Below are positions 33,868 to 41,659 of a stretch of 64,000 bases of DNA, one piece after another. The position numbers and the translations under genes are program-made. The first letter of the stretch is position 1; the number at the start of each line of letters is the position of its first letter. The notes below the pieces were generated by a model that ran no database searches, was not told the origin of the DNA, and saw nothing but the letters and a program-made list of their open reading frames with translations. The stretch comes from PALSA-505 sp035308365 (GTDB lineage: Bacteria; Actinomycetota; Actinomycetes; Streptosporangiales; Streptosporangiaceae). The stretch is taken from NCBI GenBank assembly GCA_035308365.1, contig DATGGU010000101.1, forward strand, positions 4,360-68,359, written 5' to 3'.

Positions 33868-34973
33868 CCGCGCTCCCAGAAGCTTGGGCCTACCGGTTCG
33901 TTGAAGTCGCCGGCCGCGGCCAGATAGCCCTCTGGATCAACCATGAGCGGAAGCTGGGGCAGTGGCCGTGGGGCCGGGCCGAACGTCACCTGCGCGCCCC
34001 TGGTCGCATCGAACGTGGACTGGTGGCAGGGACACAGAATGTGGTGCGTGGTCTGCTCGTACAGCGCGACCGGGCAGCCGACGTGCGTGCAGATCTTGGA
34101 GTAACAGACGATGTTCTGCACCGTCCAGCTCATGTTCGTGGGCGGCTGGAGCTGCCCTGGTGCGAGCTTGATGATGATCGCGGCGGCCTTGGCCAGCTCG
34201 GTGTCGTTGTCCTGGTACCCGTCGGGAACCACGGTGATCAGGCCGCCGGGCGAGCTGAAGTCCTCGGGCCTGATCGGCCGGTTGGAGCCGTACACCAGCA
34301 GCCGCATCCCCCGGCGCCAGACCGTGTGCCGCAAGCTGGTCCCGGGCAGCGGGCCCATGTCACGCAGCAGCACGATGGGTGCCAGCGCCAGCGGGACACT
34401 GGCCACGATCAGGCTGCGCCGCAGCAGTGGGCGCTTGGTGAACCCGCTGGCCTGCGCGCCTTCCATGAAGGTCTGCTCGAACTCCTGCCGCGCTTCAGGC
34501 GCCGAGGCGACCGGCTTGCGCGCCTCGACCTCCTCAACGTCCGGCATCAACTGCCGCACCCACATCACCATGCCCGCCGCCATGGACAGGAAGCCCACCG
34601 CCATGGCCGAGCCGAGGGCCAGGTTGGAGTGGAAGACCCGGCCCATCGTGTGCACCGGCATGCCGATGTAGGCGGCGATGAAGCCGACGCTGGCCAGAGC
34701 GGACAGCAGGAAGAAGAACGCGATCTTCCGCTCGGCCCGCCTGGCCCGGTCCGGGTCCGGCTCGGGGGTCTCGGGCCGCGCCGGGGCACGCTCACCGGGC
34801 CTGGCCGCCGGATCCAGCAGGGTCCGGCCGCCGGATCCGGCCGCCGGATCCGGATCCAGCAGGGTCCGCGCGGCGGCCGGGGGAGGCGTACCGATCACCC
34901 GGTGCGGCTTACCTGCCTCCAGTTCCCCGCCGTCGTCGCCAGGGAGTCCGGGATCTTGCTTTTCGTCACTCAT
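33864..34973 (-). CDS. qcrA: Rieske iron-sulfur subunit of the bcc complex
   Basis: A 369-residue actinobacterial Rieske protein with three N-terminal transmembrane helices (about 85-180 and near 210) rather than one. The [2Fe-2S] ligands are in KICTHVGCP and CPCHQSTFD. It accepts electrons from menaquinol at QcrB and passes them to QcrC. The N-terminal cytoplasmic segment is low complexity and repeats RTLLDP twice, apparently from a short DNA duplication around 34810-34870. The start at 34973 overlaps the qcrC end by 8 bp; an upstream ATG at 35009 lies inside qcrC. Confidence 0.95.
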   Translation of the reverse strand: MSDEKQDPGLPGDDGGELEAGKPHRVIGTPPPAAARTLLDPDPAAGSGGRTLLDPAARPGERAPARPETPEPDPDRARRAERKIAFFFLLSALASVGFIAAYIGMPVHTMGRVFHSNLALGSAMAVGFLSMAAGMVMWVRQLMPDVEEVEARKPVASAPEARQEFEQTFMEGAQASGFTKRPLLRRSLIVASVPLALAPIVLLRDMGPLPGTSLRHTVWRRGMRLLVYGSNRPIRPEDFSSPGGLITVVPDGYQDNDTELAKAAAIIIKLAPGQLQPPTNMSWTVQNIVCYSKICTHVGCPVALYEQTTHHILCPCHQSTFDATRGAQVTFGPAPRPLPQLPLMVDPEGYLAAAGDFNEPVGPSFWERG

Positions 34974-35787
34974 GACTCTCCACGCGCACGTCACGCCGCT
35001 TCGCAGCAATCCACATGGCCGTCATCACCAGCAGCCCGATGCCGCCGATGAACGCGACCAGTCCCTCGGTCACCGGGCCGACCCGGCCCAGGCTCAGCCC
35101 GCCCGGGTTGGCCTGCGTCCTGGTCCCCGTGATGTAGGCGATGATGTCCCGCTTTTCGTTCGGAGTGATGGCGCCGTCGCCGAACACTGGCATCGCCTCC
35201 GGGCCGGTCTGCATGGCCTCGTAGATCTGCACCGGAGTGGACTGGTTGAGCGCGGGCGCGTACTTGCCGTAGGTGAGCGCACCGCCGGCCCCGACGATGT
35301 TGTGGCAGGCCGCGCAGTTGGCCGCGAACAACTGCTGGCCGAGCCCGACGTTCGCGCCGTTGGCACTTACCTGCGAGGCCGCCGGGATCGCCGGGCCGCC
35401 GCCCAGCGAGGCGATGTAGGACGCGATCTCGTAGATCTGCTTCTGGGTGAACTGCTGCTGCGGCTTGCGGTCCATCTCCGCGCCCTGCTCCTTGGCGGGC
35501 ATCCGGCCGGTGCTCATCTGGAAGTCCACCGCCGCCGCCCCGGCGCCGATCAGGCTGGGTGCCTGCGAGGTGCCCTGCGCAGCTATCCCATGGCAGCTCG
35601 AGCAGCTCTGGGAGAACAGGTACTTACCCTGGGCGACGCTCTGCGACGCCACACCGGGATCGGCGGCCGATGCCGGGCTGCCTGCGGAGGTGAAGCTCGC
35701 ATACATGACGCCGATTCCGGCGAGCCCGAGCATGACGACGGCATAACCGGAGGCCCGGTGCCTTCGCCGCGCGGTGATCCAGCTCAC
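34966..35787 (-). CDS. qcrC: Dihaem cytochrome c subunit of the bcc complex
   Basis: A 273-residue membrane-anchored dihaem cytochrome c. One N-terminal hydrophobic segment (about 14-33), two c-type haem motifs CSSCH and CAACH, and a C-terminal transmembrane helix (about 240-262). Met ligands are probably in the GRMPAKE and EAMPVFG stretches. With no separate soluble cytochrome c nearby, it should pass electrons straight to CtaC in a bcc-aa3 supercomplex. It lies between ctaE (79 bp) and qcrA (overlapping). Confidence 0.95.
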   Translation of the reverse strand: MSWITARRRHRASGYAVVMLGLAGIGVMYASFTSAGSPASAADPGVASQSVAQGKYLFSQSCSSCHGIAAQGTSQAPSLIGAGAAAVDFQMSTGRMPAKEQGAEMDRKPQQQFTQKQIYEIASYIASLGGGPAIPAASQVSANGANVGLGQQLFAANCAACHNIVGAGGALTYGKYAPALNQSTPVQIYEAMQTGPEAMPVFGDGAITPNEKRDIIAYITGTRTQANPGGLSLGRVGPVTEGLVAFIGGIGLLVMTAMWIAAKRRDVRVESHE

Positions 35788-35812
35788 TGCTGTCCTCGGT
35801 TTCCGGTCAGTG

Positions 35813-35873
35813 TTGGTCTCTTAATGGTTGGTCTCTTAATGGTTGGTCTATTAATAGGTTGGCTCATTAATGG
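35813..35873 (-). repeat. Four-unit 15-bp tandem repeat starting at the ctaE stop
   Basis: Units at 35813-35827, 35828-35842, 35843-35858 (16 bp) and 35859-35873. On the minus strand the unit reads CCATTAAGAGACCAA with variants. The first unit contains the last His codon and TAA stop of ctaE, so the array begins exactly at the gene end and fills most of the ctaE-qcrC gap. It is unusually AT-rich for this genome. It places repeated TAA stops before qcrC. Confidence 0.9.
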
Positions 35874-36505
35874 ATGAGGTAGATGGTCGTGAACAGGCCG
35901 ATCCACACCACGTCGACGAAGTGCCAGTAGTAGGACACGACGATCGCGCTCACCTGTACCTCACGGGTGAGGTTCTTGGCGGCGTACGTGCGGCCGAGCA
36001 GGAACAGGAAGGCGATCAGGCCGCCGCTCACATGCAGCCCGTGGAAGCCGGTCGGGATGAAGAACACCGAGCCGTACGCGCTGGACCCCATGGTCAGCCC
36101 GTCCTTCATCAGGCCGACGTACTCATAGCCCTGGCCACACACGAAGTACAGACCCATGATGAAGCTGAGCACGTACCACTCGCGCAGCCCCCAGCGCCTG
36201 AAATCCCAGATGCTCCCCATCCGCCTGACCTGGCCCCGCTCCACCGCGAAGACACCCATCTGGCAGGTCACGCTGGACAGCAGCAGAACGGTGGTGTTGA
36301 TCGACCCGAGCGTGAGATCCAGATGCGCGCCGGGCCACGGCAGGCCCTCGCCCTTGTCCACCGAACGGATGGTGAAGTACATCGCGAACAGCGCCGCGAA
36401 AAACATAAGTTCCGAGGACAACCAGATGATGGTGCCCACGCTTACCAGGCTGGGTCTGCTGGCAGGCCCACGCGGTGGGGTCTGTGTCACGCTCGCTGTC
36501 GCCAC
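35867..36505 (-). CDS. ctaE: Cytochrome c oxidase subunit III
   Basis: A 212-residue subunit III with five hydrophobic helices. The family signature is in TGFHGLHVSGGLIAF and in the C-terminal SYYWHFVDVVWIGLFTTIYL. The start is set at the GTG (36505), giving VATASVTQTPP before the first helix. A much longer open frame upstream overlaps the divergent receiver-like gene and is not plausible. The gene leads the ctaE-qcrC-qcrA-qcrB cluster. A 15-bp tandem repeat array begins at its stop codon. Confidence 0.93.
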   Translation of the reverse strand: MATASVTQTPPRGPASRPSLVSVGTIIWLSSELMFFAALFAMYFTIRSVDKGEGLPWPGAHLDLTLGSINTTVLLLSSVTCQMGVFAVERGQVRRMGSIWDFRRWGLREWYVLSFIMGLYFVCGQGYEYVGLMKDGLTMGSSAYGSVFFIPTGFHGLHVSGGLIAFLFLLGRTYAAKNLTREVQVSAIVVSYYWHFVDVVWIGLFTTIYLIH

Positions 36506-36604
36506 GAAGCCATTATTACGACAACGCGTAGGGGAGTGTTGCCCGACCCCCCGATCGGGTGCACGCGGTCCCATCTGAGCCCGGCTGTCGATAGCATCGC
36601 AGCC

Positions 36605-37018
36605 ATGAAGGTCGTTGTGTTCAGCCACGACGCGGACACCCGTGCGCAGATGCGCGAAGCCATCGGGCGCAGGCCCGCGCCGGACGTGCCGGAGGCTGAG
36701 GTCATCGAGGTCGCCACCGGACCAGCCCTGTTCCGCCTGCTCGATGCCGGCGGCGTGGACGTCATGGTGCTGGACGGCGAGGCGCAGCCCGCGGGCGGCA
36801 TGGGAATCTGCCGCCAGGCCAAGGACGAGATCTACGACTGCCCGCCGGTGCTGCTGATCATCGGCCGCCGCGACGACGGCTGGCTGGCCACCTGGTCGCG
36901 CGCCGACGCGGTGGTGTCCCACCCCATCGATCCCGTCATGCTCGCCGAGGCGCTGGCGGGCCTGATGCGGGAACGCGCGTCCGGCCCGGCCGGCACCGCC
37001 GTCCAGTCCTCGCACTGA
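36605..37018 (+). CDS. Response-regulator-receiver-like protein
   Basis: A 137-residue single-domain protein with a receiver-like fold. It begins MKVVVFSHDADTRAQMREAI; the possible phospho-site Asp is in VDVMVLDGEAQPAGG, and AVVSHPIDPVMLAEALAGLM resembles the last receiver segment. The usual DD pair near the N-terminus is reduced to HDAD, so phosphorylation is uncertain. It starts at an ATG 99 bp from the divergent ctaE start and ends 4 bp before trpD, so it is cotranscribed with trpD. The role is unknown. Confidence 0.75.
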   Translation: MKVVVFSHDADTRAQMREAIGRRPAPDVPEAEVIEVATGPALFRLLDAGGVDVMVLDGEAQPAGGMGICRQAKDEIYDCPPVLLIIGRRDDGWLATWSRADAVVSHPIDPVMLAEALAGLMRERASGPAGTAVQSSH

Positions 37019-37022
37019 CGCC

Positions 37023-38078
37023 ATGGCTGCCCGGACCACCTGGCCGGCCTTGATCGGGGCGCTCGTCAAGGGTGAGACGCTCACGGTCGCCGAGGCCGCC
37101 TGGGCGATGAACGAGATCATGGAGGGGGCGGCGACGCCCGCGCAGATCGCCGGGTTCGGCGTGGCGCTGCGGATGAAGGGCGAGACCGTCAGCGAGCTGG
37201 CCGGGCTGGCCAGCTCGATGCTGGACCACGCCACGCCGATCCACGTGCCGGGCCGGGTCGGGGACCTCGTCGGGACCGGCGGCGACGGAGCGCACACCGT
37301 CAACATCTCGACCATGGGCACGATCGTGGCGGCTGCCGCCGGGGCGCGGATGGTCAAGCACGGCAACCGGGCGGCGTCCTCGGCGTGCGGCTCGGCCGAC
37401 GTGCTGGAGGCGCTCGGCGTCGTGATCGACCTGCCGCCGTCGGCGAGCTGCCAGCTGGCCGAGGAGGTCGGCATCGCGTTCCTGTTCGCGCCGCTCTACC
37501 ACCCCGGCCTGCGGCACGCCGGGCCGACCCGGCGCGAGCTCGGGGTGCCCACCGTCTTCAACTTCCTCGGCCCGGTGGCGAACCCGGCCCGCCCGCAGGC
37601 CCAGGCGGTCGGCGTGGCCGACCCCCGGATGGGCGAGGTCCTCGCCGGGGTGCTCGCCGCCCGTGGCTGCTCCGCGCTGGTCTTCCACGGCGACGACGGC
37701 CTGGACGAGCTGACCACGACGACGACATCAACGGTCTGGGCGGTGCACGAGACGAATGTGACCCGGCTGACGCTCGACCCGTTGGAGCTGGGCCTCAGCC
37801 GCTGCACACTGGACGACCTGCGCGGCGGGGACGCTGCCTACAACGCCGGGGTGGTCCGCTCGGTGCTCGCCGGGGATCAGGGCCCGATCCTGGATACCGT
37901 GATCCTGAACGCTGCCGCCGCCCTGGCTGCCTTCAGCGGGATACCGGACGATGCCGGGATACCCCAGGCGCTGCGCGATGGCTGCGAGCGGGCCAGGGAA
38001 GCGGTGCGTTCGGGAGCCGCCGCGCAGTTGCTGGCCACGTGGGCCGAGACCAGCCGCAGGCTAGCCGCCAAGGACTGA
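37023..38078 (+). CDS. trpD: Anthranilate phosphoribosyltransferase
   Basis: A 351-residue enzyme of tryptophan synthesis that transfers phosphoribosyl to anthranilate. The PRPP site is visible in DLVGTGGDGAHTVNISTM, followed by KHGNRAASSACGSADVLEALG. The second metal site is in DGLDELTTTTTSTVW. AFGVALRMKGET-like N-terminal helices and GPTRRELGVPTVFNFLGPV are typical. No other trp gene is adjacent, so it is a stand-alone copy as in many actinobacteria. It overlaps the convergent 82-residue gene by 18 bp. Confidence 0.95.
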   Translation: MAARTTWPALIGALVKGETLTVAEAAWAMNEIMEGAATPAQIAGFGVALRMKGETVSELAGLASSMLDHATPIHVPGRVGDLVGTGGDGAHTVNISTMGTIVAAAAGARMVKHGNRAASSACGSADVLEALGVVIDLPPSASCQLAEEVGIAFLFAPLYHPGLRHAGPTRRELGVPTVFNFLGPVANPARPQAQAVGVADPRMGEVLAGVLAARGCSALVFHGDDGLDELTTTTTSTVWAVHETNVTRLTLDPLELGLSRCTLDDLRGGDAAYNAGVVRSVLAGDQGPILDTVILNAAAALAAFSGIPDDAGIPQALRDGCERAREAVRSGAAAQLLATWAETSRRLAAKD

Positions 38079-38309
38079 CCGAACGTCCACCAGTAACTGC
38101 TCGTCGAGGTGAGCCTCGGCGCGGATGATCTGGTCCCGCAGGTCCACTGCATCCTCGCCGCGCACCACGACAGGTGGCGAAGTGCCGGCCCGTCGTGCGT
38201 AGACCAGGCCGTTGACCGCGCGCCAGGCCGTCCAGTCGGGAAACTCTGCAGCGTATGGTTCCCACCACGCGGGAACGGGCCGGGGTTCGGCGCCCTCCTG
38301 CTGCGCCAT
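38061..38309 (-). CDS. Small conserved hypothetical protein (82 aa)
   Basis: An 82-residue soluble protein. An N-terminal Pro-rich stretch (PRPVPAWWEPYAAEFPDW) is followed by RAVNGLVYARRAGTSPPVVV and an amphipathic DLRDQIIRAEAHLDEQLL helix. I do not recognise a domain; proteins with this WWEPYAAEFP-type start occur in actinobacteria from memory. The start at 38309 has a very strong AGGAGGA site. It overlaps the trpD stop convergently. Confidence 0.7.
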   Translation of the reverse strand: MAQQEGAEPRPVPAWWEPYAAEFPDWTAWRAVNGLVYARRAGTSPPVVVRGEDAVDLRDQIIRAEAHLDEQLLVDVRSVLGG

Positions 38310-38440
38310 CGTGTCCTCCTGTACGCTCGGGGTTCGCTCTGTCACTAGATGTGACGGCCGGACGGCGAACTCATGACGCAAGAGAGTAACGAATCTTGGC
38401 GAGGTGTATCAGCCGGACCATGTCCCGGCCGGGTTCTGGG

Positions 38441-38728
38441 TCAGGCGGACTCGCTGAACCCCAGGGCGAACGCGGCCTCCAGGTCGTGCCGGGAGTAGGT
38501 ACGGAAGGCGATGTGCGTCTCGGTGTGGGTGACGCCAGGCACCTTGTTGACCCCGCCGGGGATGACGTCGGCCAGCTCCTCGTGCGCCCGCACCCGGATC
38601 ATGGCCACCAGGTCGAACTCGCCCGTCACCGAGTACACCTCGCTGACCTGTGGCATCTGAGCGATCTCGGCGGCGATCTCAGGGATGCGCTGCACCTCGG
38701 TCTTGATCAGGACGATCGCGGTAACCAT
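38441..38728 (-). CDS. Lrp/AsnC ligand-binding domain protein
   Basis: A 95-residue stand-alone RAM (Lrp/AsnC ligand-binding) domain with no DNA-binding helix-turn-helix. Key pattern: MVTAIVLIKTEVQRIPEIAA, VYSVTGEFDLVAMIRVR and GVTHTETHIAFRTYSRHDL. Such single-domain proteins form dimers and higher oligomers and may bind amino acids or tune Lrp-type regulators. The start has AAGGAGGCGGCCG upstream. No regulated gene is obvious nearby. Confidence 0.85.
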   Translation of the reverse strand: MVTAIVLIKTEVQRIPEIAAEIAQMPQVSEVYSVTGEFDLVAMIRVRAHEELADVIPGGVNKVPGVTHTETHIAFRTYSRHDLEAAFALGFSESA

Positions 38729-38799
38729 CGGCCGCCTCCTTCGCTGACATGGTCCCAGCTCCGGCCGTAGCGTAGCGCTGCCCGGACCCTGGAGGTGAG

Positions 38800-39126
38800 C
38801 TACTCGTGACGTGGCCATACCGGCGGCCTCGGGAGATCACCCCAGGGCTGACTGAAATCGATGACCTCAACGCAGTCATAACCATCCGGGTCCTGCCGCC
38901 AAGTCAGGCACGTCAAGCCGTTAGGTGTCTCGAATGGCAGACCGAGGTATCCAGCCTGAGGGTCAAGCCTGATGGAGTACTGTTTCGCGGCACTGTCCGG
39001 ATTCTCCACGATGAGAGTGATAGCGTCCCGGATCGCCTTGCCCAGGGTGGGGTGGCAGGCCTTGATCCGCTGGTACTCAGCCAATCCGTCGATATCGCCG
39101 TCAGCCCAGAACTTCACGTCCGTCAT
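38800..39126 (-). CDS. Small hypothetical protein, possible RelE-like partner
   Basis: A 108-residue protein: MTDVKFWADGDIDGLAEYQR at the N-terminus, AIRDAITLIVENPDSAAKQY in the middle and GYDCVEVIDFSQPW near the end. The helix-helix-sheet order and the closing VEVIDF strand loosely resemble RelE/ParE toxins, but no catalytic set can be named. The start is preceded by TACTCTCGTGCGC, allowing a leaderless transcript. It lies 77 bp downstream of another small gene on the same strand, so the pair may be a toxin-antitoxin-like unit. Function unproven. Confidence 0.5.
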   Translation of the reverse strand: MTDVKFWADGDIDGLAEYQRIKACHPTLGKAIRDAITLIVENPDSAAKQYSIRLDPQAGYLGLPFETPNGLTCLTWRQDPDGYDCVEVIDFSQPWGDLPRPPVWPRHE

Positions 39127-39203
39127 GCGCACGAGAGTATCGGTCCGTGTGGCACCGACAGGGAACGAGCATCGGGTACGGGTTCAGCGAGCGTCTCTGT
39201 GCC

Positions 39204-39455
39204 TCAGAGTTCCTCGACGTTGACGCATCGCACCTCTGGCCGGTAGCTCGCCGAGTCTGGGACCATCATTGCAGGGTGCTTGCGCCACAATTGGATGACA
39301 GTCTGAGGCAGCCCACGTGTGGAACGCACAAACACCCGCCCGCCTGCCAGGACCGCGAGATAAGGTTCGCCGGGAGGGAGCTTGGCGACCTGCTCTTCCA
39401 AGCTTGCTACCACCTCGGGATCCAGTGCGACGGGTGGGGTGGTCATGACGGTCAT
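39204..39455 (-). CDS. Small hypothetical protein, possible antitoxin-like partner
   Basis: An 83-residue protein beginning MTVMTTPPVALDPEVVASLE and containing EEQVAKLPPGEPYLAVLAGG and STRGLPQTVIQLWRKHPAMM. No DNA-binding fold is obvious. TACAGTTTTCTAC lies just before the ATG, fitting a -10 element and near-leaderless start. It is upstream of and on the same strand as the 108-residue gene. The partner idea rests on size and arrangement only. Confidence 0.45.
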   Translation of the reverse strand: MTVMTTPPVALDPEVVASLEEQVAKLPPGEPYLAVLAGGRVFVRSTRGLPQTVIQLWRKHPAMMVPDSASYRPEVRCVNVEEL

Positions 39456-39699
39456 GTAGAAAACTGTATCCCACTCTTGATAATACGCATCACAGAGCGG
39501 GGACAGAACGGCTGCGGATAGCCCCCAGAAGGTTGTTACCCCACGTCAGGGAGGTCGCCATGCTCATCGATAACGCTGACGACCGCAGACCCGCAGGCGT
39601 GGCCGGCGCTGCCTGCTGTCGGTCGACGACTCCGGCTATGTCGAGGGGCAATGCCTGCCAGCGGCCAGCGGGCCAGCGGATGCGAAGCAGCTGGCCGAC

Positions 39700-40074
39700 G
39701 TGGCTACCATCCTGCTCACCGGTCACGGAGCGGGCTATCCACGCCTGGGACGTGGGTACGGCCAGCCGGGCATCACGGTCAAGGGCATCGTCGGCCTGGA
39801 GCTGAAGGCGCGCGGGTTCGACGTTGACCTGGAAATCTACCAAGACAACGACACGTACGACGTGTGCGGCGGAATCGTGGCGACGAATCCAGCCACCTCC
39901 ACGACGATGAACGTCCGCGTCAGCGATGACGGCGTCATCCTGTGGGAATACGACCACGAGACGGCGGGCTCCGTCACGTCGGCGGCACGGTATCCCGAGC
40001 TGGCCGACTCCATCGTGACGATGGCCGCGCGGGTCATCGCGATGTACCCGGCCGTGCCGGGTGACTCGCCATGA
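39700..40074 (+). CDS. Hypothetical protein, likely 5'-frameshifted
   Basis: A 124-residue protein with RGYGQPGITVKGIVGLELKA and LEIYQDNDTYDVCGG, soluble, function unknown. The frame continues upstream as protein-like sequence (LLSVDDSGYVEGQCLPAASG) to a stop at 39577 without an ATG. A strong GGAGGTCGCC ribosome site and ATG (39560) lie in another frame starting MLIDNADDRRP. The simplest reading is a single-base indel between about 39580 and 39610 in a gene that once started at 39560. The GTG at 39700 may be used now. Confidence 0.5.
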   Translation: MATILLTGHGAGYPRLGRGYGQPGITVKGIVGLELKARGFDVDLEIYQDNDTYDVCGGIVATNPATSTTMNVRVSDDGVILWEYDHETAGSVTSAARYPELADSIVTMAARVIAMYPAVPGDSP

Positions 40075-40077
40075 CCC

Positions 40078-40131
40078 GGCATCCGGGGGGCCGCCCCCCT
40101 GGGCAGATACTGCGGGCAAACGGCGCAGGTG
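40078..40131 (-). repeat. GC-hairpin intergenic element (copy at 40.1 kb)
   Basis: On the minus strand it reads GTTTGCCCGCAGTATCTGCCC, then an imperfect GGGGGG/CCCCCC hairpin, matching the core of the elements at 14.3 and 24.8 kb. It lies between the hypothetical gene ending at 40074 and the convergent exonuclease, again a place for a terminator. Confidence 0.75.
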
Positions 40132-40170
40132 GGTGAAGCCCACCAAGCAGTGTTGGCCGCCTCGATCCGG

Positions 40171-40782
40171 TCAGCCCGCTATTTCGGCCAGCGTGCGGAC
40201 GCCGGCGGCGGTGAGCCTGCCGAGCAGGCCGTTCAGGACGGCGGCGGTGGCCCGGGCGTCGGCCAGGGCCCGGTGGGTGGGTGAGGTCGGGGCGTTGAAG
40301 TAGCTCGCCAGCGTGGCCAGCTTGCAGTCCGCCACCTCGGACTCGTCGAGCAGTTGCCGGGCCAGCGTGACCGTGTCGAGGATGGGGAAGTCCGGCCAGG
40401 ACAGGCCGCAGTCGCCGCACGCGGCCATCAGGAAGCTCATGTCAAAGGGTGCGTTGTGCGCGGTCAGCACGCCGCTGCTCGCGAATGCCAGGAAGCTCGG
40501 CAGGACGGCCTGGATCCGGGGTGCGTGGGCCACCATCGCGTCGCTGATCCCGGTGAGGTCCGCGATGTGCTCCGGGATGGCGTGCCCTGGGTTGATGAGC
40601 GTGCAGAACTCCCCGGTGACCCGGCCGCCGCTGAACCGGACCGCACCGATCTCGGTGATCCGCGCCTGGTCGGGCGTCCAGCCGGTGGTCTCCAGGTCGA
40701 CGATGACGAAATCGGTGTCGGCCAGCGAACGGTTGCCAAGGAACAGCCCGGCGATGCAGGTGGGCGAACCGAGCACAGGCAT
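40171..40782 (-). CDS. DEDDh-family 3'-5' exonuclease (DnaQ-like)
   Basis: A 203-residue exonuclease domain protein. The four acidic metal ligands and the His are visible: Asp/Glu in VIVDLETTGW, Asp in TAHNAPFDMSFL, and His/Asp in THRALADARATA. It resembles the epsilon subunit of DNA polymerase III or a repair exonuclease. The ATG at 40782 begins MPVLGSPTCIAGLF. The open frame continues 440 bp further upstream, but that part is GC-repeat sequence (Gly/Pro/Arg-rich) and not considered coding. Confidence 0.85.
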   Translation of the reverse strand: MPVLGSPTCIAGLFLGNRSLADTDFVIVDLETTGWTPDQARITEIGAVRFSGGRVTGEFCTLINPGHAIPEHIADLTGISDAMVAHAPRIQAVLPSFLAFASSGVLTAHNAPFDMSFLMAACGDCGLSWPDFPILDTVTLARQLLDESEVADCKLATLASYFNAPTSPTHRALADARATAAVLNGLLGRLTAAGVRTLAEIAG

Positions 40783-41282
40783 GGCCCACGAGACGCGGCC
40801 AGGCGTGGTGTCGCCGGGCGCGCCCGCCGGGCTTCGCCCGGCACCGGGGAGCCCTGGGGGTCGCCCCACCGTAAACCGCCAAGCCGACCCCCGCCCCGAT
40901 CGTGGGGGTCCGGAGGGTCGGCCCCCCGTAAATGGCAAACCCCAGCCCCGCTCGTGGGGGTCCGGGGGGCTCGGCCCCCCGGGCAAACACTGCGGGCTGC
41001 GGCGAAACTGGCCGGAGGACAGCGAGCAGGGTTGGCTGCCCCGGGGGGTTCCGGGGGGTCGTCCCCCCGGGCTGGCACCGCGGGCGTTGGCGAAGCCGCC
41101 CAAACGGCGGCGAGCAGCCCAGGCCGCCTCGCCCCAGCGGATCATGCCGCGCCAGATTCTCACGATGACCACGCTACGGCTGGGTACCGACACTCTCTGC
41201 GCGGCGCGCCGGAATGTCGGCACCCACTCCTAGCCTCCGCCGGTAAGGAAATGCGGTCATTCTGTGTCTGAAGGAGGGCGCC
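40783..41282 (-). repeat. 500-bp gap filled by tandem GC-hairpin elements
   Basis: No gene is supported. From about 40815 to 41115 lie several copies of the hairpin element in minus orientation. A good copy is around 40950-41015, with GGGCAAACACTGCGGGC next to GGGGGGCTCGGCCCCCC. Diverged copies flank it (about 40845-40930 and 41040-41095). The unit GCCCCGxTCGTGGGGGTCCGG is tandemly repeated. The remaining 170 bp before the C4 protein should contain its promoter; nothing specific is seen. Confidence 0.85.
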
Positions 41283-41525
41283 ATGCTGGCCGACTGCGAC
41301 CGGTGCGAGCTGCGCGACATCGCGTGCGCCGACTGCGTGATCACCGTGCTGCCGGGTGGTCAGGCAGGGATCGGCCCGGACGAGTGGCGGGCACTGCGTG
41401 TGCTCGCTGACGCCGGTATGGTGCCGCCGTTGCGGTTCTCCGACGCACCCGCGCCCGGGCGACGGCAGAGCCTGCATGGGCCGAGTCTGGGCGAACCGGT
41501 GGAAACGGTCTTCGCACTTCACTAG
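41283..41525 (+). CDS. Small four-cysteine protein (possible zinc ribbon)
   Basis: An 80-residue protein starting MLADCDRCELRDIACADCVI, which contains four Cys in C-x2-C...C-x2-C arrangement, suggesting a metal-binding knuckle. The rest is a PDEWRALRVLADAGMVPPLR helix. It has a strong GAAGGAGGG ribosome site. Similar small C4 proteins sit upstream of cell-wall hydrolase genes in actinomycetes from memory. It is 134 bp upstream of the NlpC/P60 gene. Function unknown. Confidence 0.75.
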   Translation: MLADCDRCELRDIACADCVITVLPGGQAGIGPDEWRALRVLADAGMVPPLRFSDAPAPGRRQSLHGPSLGEPVETVFALH

Positions 41526-41659
41526 TGTCAGGCCCGAGTGCGATGCCTAGGGTGAGCTGGCCTGGCGCCACGCCGGCGCCAGCCAATGGGCGTGGCTCCC
41601 ACCGCCAGGCCCGTATGCTCACCCGGTAGCCGGAGTGGAAGAAGGAGCGTGTCACGCCA

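Noticed and set aside
38061..40170. Prophage or integrated element in the accessory stretch
   Set aside because: No integrase, transposase, attachment-site repeat or phage structural gene is visible; only small genes and one relic.
40783..41223. Upstream extension of the exonuclease reading frame
   Set aside because: The sequence is made of GC-hairpin repeats giving Gly/Pro/Arg-rich peptide; the exonuclease fold begins after the ATG at 40782.
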